From contig NZ_JAEVYN010000001.1 in assembly GCF_016807185.1 (NCBI RefSeq), positions 682,001 to 746,000 on the forward strand: DNA of 64,000 bases. The letters are read 5' to 3'. This document shows, one piece after another, positions 50,749-61,000 of this stretch. Position 1 is the first letter of the stretch. Each line of letters begins with the position of its first letter. Made by a program: the position numbers and the translations under genes. Under the pieces are notes generated by a model that saw only the letters and a program-made list of their open reading frames with translations, was not told the DNA's origin and did not search any database. This stretch comes from Leptolyngbya sp. Cla-17. Its GTDB lineage: Bacteria > Cyanobacteriota > Cyanobacteriia > Leptolyngbyales > Leptolyngbyaceae.

Positions 50749-51813
50749 ATGTATTCATTTGGATTTTTTAGGTTCATTTGCATCACCAGTTTTAGCTTGA
50801 TGAGCGGAGGGCAGCCTGTGCTAGCGCGATCGCTCAGCCTAGCTACACCATCAGTTTTGGCTGCCCAAACTGTGACAGCAACCACTCCACAACGTAAGCC
50901 CTTATTTCGGATTGTTCAAGACGGAAAATATGGCTTTATTGATCGCATCGGTACAGTAATCATTCCACCTCGTTTTGACGACCTAGTTTGGGGTTTTGTG
51001 GGCGATCGAGCGCAGTATAAAGCGAATGATAAATACGGCTTTATCGATGAAACTGGAACGCCTGTTATTTCAGCAAAATATCGTTTAGCTTTTGGATTTT
51101 CTAATGATTTAGCGCTAGTCGTAGTCGGCACAAAGTATGGCTATATTGACAAAGCTGGAAAGGTAATCATTCCAGCTCAATTTAACGAGGCACAGGCATT
51201 TAAAAAGGGGCTGGCGGCAGTGGAAATCGGTGGGAAGTGGGGCTACATTGATAAAACTGGAAAGGTTGCCATCCCTACTCAATTTGACTATGCCATGGCG
51301 TTTGCGGATGGGCTAGCTCCCGTGTTAGTGAGCGGTAAACGAGGCTATATTGACCAGACTGGAAAAATGGTGATTCAGCCTCACTTGGAAGGAGATGCAC
51401 TGTCGGGCATGTGGGTCTTTAGCGAAGGATTTGCCGGAGTTGAACAGAATGAAAAATGGGGCTATATCGACACCACAGGAAAGGTTGTGATTCCGCCTCA
51501 GTTTGAGGAAATTCGAGAATTTCATGAGGGCATGGCAAGCATTCAGCTAGGTGAAAAATGGGGCTATATCGACAAGACTGGAAAGGTTGTGGTTCCACCG
51601 CAATTTGAGCGCGCCGATCGCTTTTCAAATGGGTTGGCAGCAGTGAAGAAGGGCGATCTCTATGGCTATATTGACCAGACTGGAAAAATGGCCATTTCGC
51701 CTCAGTTTGGACTGGCGCTAAATTTTGTAGAGGGACTGGCGCTGGTTTATACAGATGGTCAAGCAGGCTACATTGACAAGACAGGCAGCTATGTGTGGCA
51801 ACCAACAAAATGA
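50749..51813 (+). CDS. Exported WG-repeat protein
   Basis: A signal peptide (FFRFICITSFSLMSGGQPVLA) is followed by nine WG-type repeats of about 30-35 residues, each with a core like KWGYIDKTGKVVIPPQFE, from KYGFIDRIGT to AGYIDKTGSY. Repeats 4, 6 and 7 are nearest the consensus. WG repeats fold as beta units on extracellular or periplasmic proteins. Their function is generally unknown. The gene converges with the MFS gene, 3 bp apart. Confidence 0.9.
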   Translation: MYSFGFFRFICITSFSLMSGGQPVLARSLSLATPSVLAAQTVTATTPQRKPLFRIVQDGKYGFIDRIGTVIIPPRFDDLVWGFVGDRAQYKANDKYGFIDETGTPVISAKYRLAFGFSNDLALVVVGTKYGYIDKAGKVIIPAQFNEAQAFKKGLAAVEIGGKWGYIDKTGKVAIPTQFDYAMAFADGLAPVLVSGKRGYIDQTGKMVIQPHLEGDALSGMWVFSEGFAGVEQNEKWGYIDTTGKVVIPPQFEEIREFHEGMASIQLGEKWGYIDKTGKVVVPPQFERADRFSNGLAAVKKGDLYGYIDQTGKMAISPQFGLALNFVEGLALVYTDGQAGYIDKTGSYVWQPTK

Positions 51814-51816
51814 ATC

Positions 51817-53013
51817 CTAAGAGGGAGATAGCTCTGATTTAGGACTGTATTGATCACGCTTGGCGATCGCAAACAAAAACACCAAGAATGTCAGTACTCC
51901 AGCTAAATACAATGGATATTTGTAAGTATTGAAGTCTGCCTGATTTACAATCAATCCGGCAATCACTGGACCAAACGCATTGGAAACATTTAAGTAAGAA
52001 GCGTTCAATCCTAATGCAGTTCCTTGAGTCTTCGCATCTGCATTGAGTGAAATCAACGTCGTAATCATGGGTTGCACAAAGGAATTAAACAAGGAAAAAA
52101 CTAAACTAATACCCACAAAGTAAACAATACTAGGAATCAACGGCATCAAAGCAAACGATGCACTACGAGCAAAAATTGCAGTTAGCAAAATAGTCACTAA
52201 GCTGAAGCGTTTGATCAATAAAGGAATCGCTGCTGCTTGCATTAAAATTGCGATCGCCCCAAATGCTACGAACATTAACGTCAGCGATTGGCTAGATTGA
52301 CCTAGCACATTAATAAAATAGGGCTGAAAGGCAAACGTAAAAATCGTGAAAGTGGTGCCAATGAGGAAATTGATAATTAATAAAATACCAACCTTAGGAA
52401 TCGTTAATCCCTTGATCAAGTTTCCTAATCCAATATCAAAAATATTACTTGCCTTAGCCGCTTTTGTTTGCAATGTTTCCGGCAAAAAGAAAGTAGTAAT
52501 CAGCAGCGATAAAAATGCAAACGCACTGGATGCTAAAAAGCCTGCTCCCAAAGAATACCTTTGCGCTAGCAAACTAATCACGGGACCTAAAATAAAGGCT
52601 AATCCAAAACTAATAGCGCTGTATACTCCAAATGCTTTTGCCCGCTCTTGGGGCGGAATAATATCTGAAACAACCGCTTGAGCTACTGATGCATTGCCAC
52701 CCGTGATGCCATCAAGAAACCTAGCAAAAAAGAGAATTCCCGCTGTGCTGGCGGTGCCTGCCATAAAGTTTGCCACTACTGTACCTGCCAAACTGGCAAT
52801 CAAAAGCGGTTTACGCCCCAAGCGATCGCTGAGCTTCCCAATGACAGGCGTTGCAAAGAACTGAGCAACGGAATAAATAGAAAATAGTAAACTCGTTTGA
52901 AAATCTGTGAGATTAAACTGCTTACCATACAAGTACAGAATCGGAATCAGAATTGTAAAGCTCAGAGAATTTGTGAAGGAAATTAAAGCAGTAATCCAAA
53001 ATGTTCGATTCAT
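51817..53013 (-). CDS. MFS transporter (drug-proton antiporter type)
   Basis: A 12-helix major facilitator. The start at 53013 (MNRTFWITALISFTNSLS) is used; ten codons upstream to an ATG at 53043 are possible. GKLSDRLGRKPLLIASLAG is the motif between helices 2 and 3, and an A-motif-like GGNASVAQAVVSDIIPPQERA follows; RFSLVTILLTAIFARSA belongs to the second half. The pattern fits the tetracycline-resistance (TCR/TetA-like) efflux family. Substrate unknown. Confidence 0.88.
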   Translation of the reverse strand: MNRTFWITALISFTNSLSFTILIPILYLYGKQFNLTDFQTSLLFSIYSVAQFFATPVIGKLSDRLGRKPLLIASLAGTVVANFMAGTASTAGILFFARFLDGITGGNASVAQAVVSDIIPPQERAKAFGVYSAISFGLAFILGPVISLLAQRYSLGAGFLASSAFAFLSLLITTFFLPETLQTKAAKASNIFDIGLGNLIKGLTIPKVGILLIINFLIGTTFTIFTFAFQPYFINVLGQSSQSLTLMFVAFGAIAILMQAAAIPLLIKRFSLVTILLTAIFARSASFALMPLIPSIVYFVGISLVFSLFNSFVQPMITTLISLNADAKTQGTALGLNASYLNVSNAFGPVIAGLIVNQADFNTYKYPLYLAGVLTFLVFLFAIAKRDQYSPKSELSPS

Positions 53014-53179
53014 TGGGTAAAAGCAGTGGCAATTGGGTATCAAACGTTATGAGTGTTGCACCTCGGAGTGCCATCGCAGCACCTGCGTTTGAGACTATGC
53101 TTAGCGCGAGGTTATTTGCTTGAAGTTAAGCAGCAGACTGCTGAAGCCGATAGTGTTCGAGATCAAACTCCTCCTATCT

Positions 53180-53224
53180 AACGAATTACGCTCCAACGAA
53201 TTACGCTCCAACGAATTACGCAAG
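53180..53224 (+). repeat. 15-bp tandem repeat, three copies
   Basis: AACGAATTACGCTCC occurs three times in tandem (the last ends in CAAG). It lies between the MFS start and the downstream end of the hybrid kinase gene. No coding frame overlaps it. Confidence 0.85.
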
Positions 53225-53283
53225 CCTGGATTGGCATGATCAGCCTCAGTCGTCAGGGACTATCAAAGAGGTTTGATGAGTGT

Positions 53284-54987
53284 TTAAAGGGCTGTCAGCT
53301 TGCCGACTTTTGCTCTCGCTACCTGTGCCACAGCTTCAATCAACTGAATTGGATCAATGGGTTTGGAGAGGAATTGTTGGAAGCCGCCTGAGATGGCTTG
53401 ATTTCGATCTTCTTGCTTGGCATAGGCAGTTAGGGCGATCGCCGGGATTGTCCTCCCCCATTTTTGTTCAACCATCCGAACTCGTTGCAGTAGTTCGTAA
53501 CCATCTTCGTTGGGCATGGCAATGTCACTTAACAACACATCAGGGTGCGAGTGTTGTAAGAAATCTATCACCTCTTGTCCACTCGCAACCGCAGTGACTT
53601 GAGCACCCGCTATCTCCAGCACGGTCACAAGATAGTTCCGATTATCAAAATTGTCATCAACGACCAAAATAGAGATATTCTCTAGGGCTAAATCGCTATG
53701 CAATGACTCTGGGTTTGGCATCTGGGAGGAGGAGTCGAGTTGGGTTGGAGTTTGCAACGGCAAAAAGATAGTGAAGGTCGTGCCTTTGTCTTTTCCCTCG
53801 CTGGCAGCGTCAATTTTGCCACCGTGAAGCTCAACGAGTTGGCGGACGATCGCCAATCCTAGCCCTAGCCCATCATGAGAACGAGTAGAGGACGAATCTG
53901 CTTGGCGAAAGTATTCAAAAATCTGAGGTAGAAAATCCGAGTCAATGCCGATTCCGGTGTCAGTTACGGTGATTTGGGCAAATGCAGTGATGGGCAAGGG
54001 GTGTTGGGTCGTTCGGTGTGACTCTTGGTTTCTGTTAATTATCCACGACTCATTGCCCATGATTCTCTTTAACCCCACCTCAACCTGCCCACTTTCGGGC
54101 GTGAATTTAATAGCGTTTGAGAGTAAGTTGCGGAGGATTTGCTGTAGACGCTGAATGTCGCCGCTGACAATGCAGTGATCGGACGTGAACTCACCGGTCA
54201 GTTGAATCCCTTTCTCGTTTGCAGCAGGACGGATAGACTCCAGTTCGTCTGAAATCAAATTGAGTAAATTGACCGGCTGTTGATGAATTTTCACTTTGCC
54301 GCTGGTAAGGCGGGCGACATCCAGGATGTCATCAATGAGTTGCGCCTGAGATAGGGCATTTCGATTGATAGTTTCGATCGCACGGCTCGTCGCGCCCTCG
54401 TCAAGTTTGCCTGCTACCAATAGTCTTGACCAGCCTAAAATCGAGTTGAGCGGAGTTCGCAGTTCATGGGAAACGATCGCCATGAATTCATCTTTCATTC
54501 GGTTGGCAGATTCTGCTTGTTGACGAGCAAGTTGTTCGTGGATAATCTCGACCTTCTGCATGGCTAATTCCACTGATTGCCGCTGGATCTCCTGGGTTTT
54601 TTTGAACAATTCAACAAATACAGAGACTTTGGAAATGAGAATTTCGGGATTAATCGGTTTGAGTAAGTAATCCACTGCTCCTAATGCGTAGCCCTTCATC
54701 TGCAACTGATCGTCGGTGCTAAAAGCAGTGACGAAGATGATTGGCGTATGCTGCGATCGCTGTCGCTGCCGAATGATAGATGCGGTCTCGAATCCATCCA
54801 TTCCTGGCATTTGCACATCTAACAGAATTGCGGCAAAATCCTGATTCAGCAGACACCGAAGCGCTTCTTTTCCGGATTGGGCTGTCACTAGATTCTGCCC
54901 CAATCGGCACAAGATGGCTTCTAGGGCGATCAAGTTTTCTACGCGATCGTCAATCAGAAGAATGTTGGCTTTGAGTTCAGAGGACAT
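53284..54987 (-). CDS. Hybrid histidine kinase (REC-HisKA-HATPase-REC)
   Basis: A 567-residue protein (start at 54987, MSSELKANILLIDD; 13 codons of upstream frame lack support). An N-terminal receiver (about 8-125; acceptor Asp in ILLDVQMPGMDG) is followed by a short coiled coil, HisKA (FMAIVSHELRTPLNSIL), HATPase (LLSNAIKFT, GLGLGLAIVRQL) and a C-terminal receiver (ISILVVDDN, VLLSDIAMPNEDG, FLSKPIDP). It is soluble and follows the giant kinase by 89 bp on the same strand, so the two are probably one operon. Confidence 0.9.
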   Translation of the reverse strand: MSSELKANILLIDDRVENLIALEAILCRLGQNLVTAQSGKEALRCLLNQDFAAILLDVQMPGMDGFETASIIRQRQRSQHTPIIFVTAFSTDDQLQMKGYALGAVDYLLKPINPEILISKVSVFVELFKKTQEIQRQSVELAMQKVEIIHEQLARQQAESANRMKDEFMAIVSHELRTPLNSILGWSRLLVAGKLDEGATSRAIETINRNALSQAQLIDDILDVARLTSGKVKIHQQPVNLLNLISDELESIRPAANEKGIQLTGEFTSDHCIVSGDIQRLQQILRNLLSNAIKFTPESGQVEVGLKRIMGNESWIINRNQESHRTTQHPLPITAFAQITVTDTGIGIDSDFLPQIFEYFRQADSSSTRSHDGLGLGLAIVRQLVELHGGKIDAASEGKDKGTTFTIFLPLQTPTQLDSSSQMPNPESLHSDLALENISILVVDDNFDNRNYLVTVLEIAGAQVTAVASGQEVIDFLQHSHPDVLLSDIAMPNEDGYELLQRVRMVEQKWGRTIPAIALTAYAKQEDRNQAISGGFQQFLSKPIDPIQLIEAVAQVARAKVGKLTAL

Positions 54988-55076
54988 GGTGTGGGGAATT
55001 GGAGGGCGGAGAGGATGAACTGCCAAGCAAAGTGTGAATTGAGGGTGAGAACTAGGCTGCTCTCACCCTTTAGCAC

Positions 55077-58000
55077 CTAGTCTCTAGATCGGGAGAGCCA
55101 GACTCGTAGTAGTGACAGCAGTTGCTCCATTTCGACCGGTTTAGTGATGTAATCGGTTGCACCTGCTTCTAGACATTTTTCGCGATCGCCTTTCATGGCT
55201 TTGGCCGTGAGGGCAATCATCGGCAAATCGGCAAACTGACTAATCTGTCGGATTGCCCCCATGGTTTCGTAACCGTCCATTCCAGGCATCATAATATCCA
55301 TCAATACCACATCAATATCAGGATTTGCCTGCAAAATATTGATGCCATCTCTGCCGCTTTCGGCGTATAGAATCTGCATTTGCTGGCGTTCTAAGAGGCT
55401 GGTGAGGGCAAAGATATTGCGAACGTCATCATCTACAATCAGCACTTTTTTGTCTGTCAGAATCGGATCATTGCGCCGTAGTTGTTCTAGCACCAACCGT
55501 TGGCGATCGGGCAAGTTTGCCTGAATCCGATGGAGGAACAAGCTGGTTTCGTCGAGCAGGCGTTCGGGCGATCGTGCATCCTTCAGGATCAAGATGTCGG
55601 ACAGGCGGTGCAGTTCTGTTTCTTCCTGAACGGTTAGCTCTTTACCCGTGTAGACGATGATCGGCAGGCGACCTAAGTTCGGTTCGCGTTTGATTTGTTC
55701 GAGTAGCTCAAAATCCTTGGCATCGGGCAGCAGCAGATCGAGGACTACACAGTCAAACTGTTTGGCGCGAATAGCGGCTAGAGTTTCGGCGGCGGTTGCA
55801 ACCGCCGTGATGCTGACATCGCTATCTCCAATCAACTCGACGATACTTTGGCGTTGCTGGTCGTCGTCTTCTACCACTAACAAGCTCTTGACTAACCGTT
55901 CCACAAACTCTTTCATGCTCGCTAGGGCATTGAGCAGGGATTCACTGCTGACGGGTTTTTGCAGGTAGGCGATCGCGCCTTGCCGCAAGCTGCGGTCTTG
56001 CCCATCTTCCACGGTCATAATGTGAACCGGAATGTGGCGAGTGGCAGGGTCGTGCTTGAGGTAGTTCAACACGGTCCAACCGTCCAAAACGGGTAACCGG
56101 ATGTCTAGCATGATGGCAGAGGGTTGAAATTCTCGCGCCATCTGTAGCCCCACATCTCCCCGTGTGGCAACTAAGCCTTTGAAACCGTGTTCCCGCGACA
56201 GATCGAGCAGGATGCGCGCAAAGTTAACGTCATCTTCGATGATCAGCAACGAGCGATCATTGGGTTGAATCGAAACGCGATCGTCTTCTAGCGTTGGATC
56301 AGCTGAAAAGGTACCCACTTGGGTTGCGGTGACAGGAATAGCGGCTCGGCTTCCCAATGACGGAGTGGGTGACGCGACTTCTGTGGGATGCAGGGCGATC
56401 GTCGAGCTAACCGATTGAGCCGTGGAGCCATTTGAAATTGGCGCTCTGCGGGTTTCTACCGGAATGATTCTCCGCGTCTCCCGGCCTTCCCGTCTGCCTG
56501 TCTCCCCGTTCTCTTGGCGATCTACATAGGTCAATGGCAAATAGAGGGTAAACGTACTGCCCTGACCCAGTTCACTCGTCAGGCGAATTTCACCTCCCAA
56601 AAGTTGGGCGATTTCCCGGCTAATCGACAAGCCTAAACCGGTGCCACCATAGCGACGGCTCGTTGTTCCATCTTCTTGCTGGAAGGCTTCAAAGATAATC
56701 TGCTGTTTCTCTGGAGCAATGCCGATGCCCGTATCGATCACCGCAAAGGCGATCACCTGATCTGCCTGATTTAATCTAGCTTTTTCTAGACTCCAGCCTT
56801 GGGTGACGACGCTGATTTCTAACTCTACTTGTCCCCGCTCTGTGAACTTGAAGGCGTTTGCCAGCAAGTTTTTCAACACCTGTTGCAGCCGCTTGGCATC
56901 GGTGTAAAGGGTGCGTGGCAGTTGCTCGCTGAAGCGCATGTGAAAATCGAGTTTGCGATCGACGGCAATCTGACGGAAGGTACGCTCTAGATGCACTTGC
57001 AGATCGGCAAACAGGATAGGCTCGGCATCCACTGAAATTGTGCCGGATTCGATCTTCGCCAGATCGAGGATGTCGTTAATCAGCCCTAGCAAGTCATTTC
57101 CGGCAGAGTAAATGGTCTGGGAATATTCCACCTGTTTGTGGGTCAAGTTGCTCTCAGTGTTATCGGATAAGAGTCGCGCCAGAATCAGCAAGCTGTTAAG
57201 CGGAGTTCGGAGTTCGTGAGACATGTTTGCCAGAAACTCAGATTTGTATTTAGAAGTTAGCGCTAGCTGTTCAGCTTTTTCTTCCAAAGACAATCGTGCC
57301 TGCTCGATTTCGCTGTTTTTGCGCTCTACTTCGCTGTTTTGCGTCGCTAATAGTTCGGCTTTTTCTTGCAGTTCTTCGTTGGTCTGTTGCAGTTGCTCTT
57401 GCTGACTCTTGAGTAAGTCTTCTGACGCTTTCAAGGATTGCGCCTGTTGCTCCAAACGACGATTGGTGTCGGTGAGTTCAGTTTGCTGACCTTGCATTTC
57501 TTCTGCCAGAGATTGGGACTGTTTCAGCAGTTCCTCAGTTCGCATACTGGCGGCGATCGTGTTGAGGACGATCGCGATACTTTCGGTCAGTTGGTCGAAG
57601 AAGGTGAGGTGAATGTCATTAAAGCGGTTGAAGGAAGCCAGTTCAACTACGGCTGTCACCTGTCCTTCAAACAGCACCGGTAACACAACGACATTCATAG
57701 GAGATGCTTCGCCCAATCCAGAGTTGACCTTGATATAGTCGTGGGGCACTTCGGTAACGAGAATTCGCTCTTTCTCCAGGGCACATTGTCCGACCAATCC
57801 CTCGCCGAGATAGAAGCGATTTGCTAGATTCTTGCGCTCTCGATAGGCGTAGGTACTAAGCAATTTCAGGAACGGTGGATGTATCTCGCTGGTTTCCAGC
57901 AGGTAGAATACGCCGTGTTGGGCGGATACCAGGGGAGCCAGTTCGGACAAGATGAGTTTGGAGACAGTCTCCAGGTCGCGCTGCCCCTGCAACATGCGAG

Positions 58001-61000
58001 TGAATTTTGCCAGGTTGGTTTTGAGCCAGTCTTGCTCGATGTTTTTCTGGGTGGTTTCGCGCAGGTTGGCGATCATCTGGTTAACGTTATCTTTCAGGAT
58101 GGCAACTTCGCCCTGAGCTTCAACCGCAATGACCCGTGTCAAATCGCCCTTGGTCACGGCGGTTGCCACTTCGGCGATCGCTCGTACCTGAGTCGTCAAG
58201 TTTGCCGCTAGTTCGTTTACGTTGTCGGTCAGGTCACGCCATGTGCCTGATGCACCCGGCACTTTCGCCTGACCCCCCAATTTCCCTTCAATTCCCACTT
58301 CCCGCGCCACGGTTGTCACCTGGTCGGCGAAGGTTGCCAGAGTGTCGATCATCTCGTTAATCGTGTCTGCCAGGGTTTCAATTTCCCCTTTGGCATCCAG
58401 CATCAACTTCTGTTTCAGGTTACCGTTGGCGACGGCGGTCACGACTTTAGCGATGCCTCGAACTTGCGCCGTCAGGTTGCCCGCCATTGAGTTGACGTTA
58501 TCGGTCAGATCTTTCCAGATGCCCGCTACGCCAATCACCTGTGCCTGACCGCCCAGTTTTCCTTCGGTTCCCACTTCCCGCGCCACCCGTGTCACCTCAG
58601 AGGCAAAGGAACTCAGTTGATCCACCATCGTGTTGACGGTATTTTTTAGCTCAAAAATCTCGCCGCGCACATCCACGGTAATTTTCTTGGAAAGGTCGCC
58701 GTTGGCGATCGCGGTCGAGACTTCGGCAATGTTCCGCACCTGCGCCGTTAGGTTACCCGCCATCGAGTTTACCGAATCAGTCAAATCCTTCCAGGTTCCG
58801 GCAACCCCAGACACCTGCGCTTGTACGCCCAGTTTTCCTTCAGTTCCCACTTCTCGCGCCACCCGCGTCACTTCAGAGGCAAAGGAGTTGAGTTGATCCA
58901 CCATGATGTTGATGGTGCTTTTCAGGTCGAGAATCTCGCCTTTAACATCCACGGTGATTTTCTTAGACAGGTCACCGTTCGCCACCGCCGTTGTCACTTC
59001 GGCAATGTTCCGCACCTGCGCCGTCAAGCTGCCTGCCATGAAGTTCACAGAATCGGTTAAATCCTTCCAGGTGCCAGCCACGCCGCCCACTTCTGCCTGT
59101 ACGCCCAACTTCCCTTCAGCACCCACTTCCCGCGCCACCCGTGTTACTTCCGAGGCAAAGGAATTCAACTGATCCACCATCGTGTTGACGGTATTTTTCA
59201 GTTCCAAAATTTCGCCCTTAACATCCACGGTAATTTTCTTGGATAGGTCGCCGTTGGCCACAGCGGTCGTCACTGCCGCAATGTTCCGCACTTGCGCCGT
59301 TAAGCTGCCTGCCATGAAGTTTACGGAGTCGGTTAAATCTTTCCAGGTTCCGGCAACGCCGCGTACATCAGCTTGCACACCTAGTTTGCCCTCGGCTCCC
59401 ACTTCCCGCGCCACCCGTGTTACCTCAGAGGCAAAGGAACTGAGTTGATCCACCATGATGTTGATGGTGTTTTTCAGTTCGAAAATTTCACCTTTCACCT
59501 GCACGGTAATCTTCTTGGACAGATCACCATTGGCGATCGCCGTTGCCACTTCGGCAATGTTTCGCACCTGTCCGGTCAGGTTACCTGCCATCGAGTTTAC
59601 ATTGTCCGTCAGGTCTTTCCAGGTTCCGGCAACGCCAGGAACTTGCGCCTGTACGCCCAGTTTCCCTTCCGTTCCCACCTCGCGTGCTACCCGCGTTACT
59701 TCAGAGGCAAAGGAACTGAGTTGATCCACCATCGTATTAATCGTGTTTTTCAGTTCCAGAATTTCACCTTTAACATCCACGGTGATTTTCTTGGACAAAT
59801 CGCCGTTTGCTACAGCGGTTGTCACATCGGCAATGTTCCGCACTTGCGCCGTCAAATTGCCCGCCATCGAGTTTACCGAATCGGTCAAGTCTTTCCAGGT
59901 TCCGGCAACGCCGCGCACTTCGGCTTGTACGCCCAACTTCCCTTCGGTTCCCACTTCTCGCGCCACCCGCGTTACCTCCGAGGCAAAGGAGTTGAGCTGA
60001 TCCACCATGATGTTGATGGTGCTTTTCAGGTCGAGAATTTCGCCTTTCACATCCACGGTGATTTTCTTGGACAGGTCACCGTTTGCTACAGCAGTTGTCA
60101 CTTCGGCGATGTTCCGCACCTGTGCTGTTAAGCTGCCTGCCATGAAGTTTACCGAGTCAGTCAAATCCTTCCAGGTTCCGGCCACGCCGCGCACTTGCGC
60201 CTGCCCGCCCAACTTACCATCGGCTCCCACTTCCCGTGCGACCCGCGTTACCTCAGAGGCAAAGGAATTCAACTGATCCACCATCGTGTTGACGGTGTTT
60301 TTTAGTTCCAGAATTTCACCTTTTACATCCACCGTAATTTTGCGGGACAAGTCACCGTTGGCGATCGCCGTTGCCACTTCCGCAATATTTCGCACCTGTC
60401 CGGTCAGGTTACCTGCCATCAGGTTCACGTTGTCCGTCAGGTCTTTCCAGGTTCCGGCAACCCCTTTTACTTCCGCCTGCACGCCCAACTTTCCTTCGGT
60501 TCCCACTTCCCGCGCTACCCGCGTTACCTCAGAGGCAAAGGAGTTCAACTGATCCACCATCGTATTGACGGTGTTTTTCAGCTCCAGAATCTCACCTTTT
60601 ACATCCACTGTGATTTTGCGGGACAAGTCACCGTTCGCGATCGCCGTTGCCACTTCCGCAATATTTCGCACCTGTCCGGTCAAGTTACCTGCCATGAAGT
60701 TCACAGAGTCGGTCAAGTCCTTCCAGGTGCCAGCTACGCCGCGCACCTCCGCCTGTCCACCTAATTTACCTTCTGCGCCTACTTCTCGCGCCACCCGCGT
60801 TACTTCCGAAGCAAAGGAGTTGAGTTGATCCACCATTGTGTTGATGGTGCTTTTCAGATCGAGAATTTCACCTTTGACATCCACCGTAATTTTCTTGGAC
60901 AAATCGCCGTTTGCCACAGCGGTTGTTACTTCGGCAATATTCCGCACCTGCGCCGTCAGGTTCCCCGCCATCGAGTTCACAGAATCGGTCAAATCCTTCC

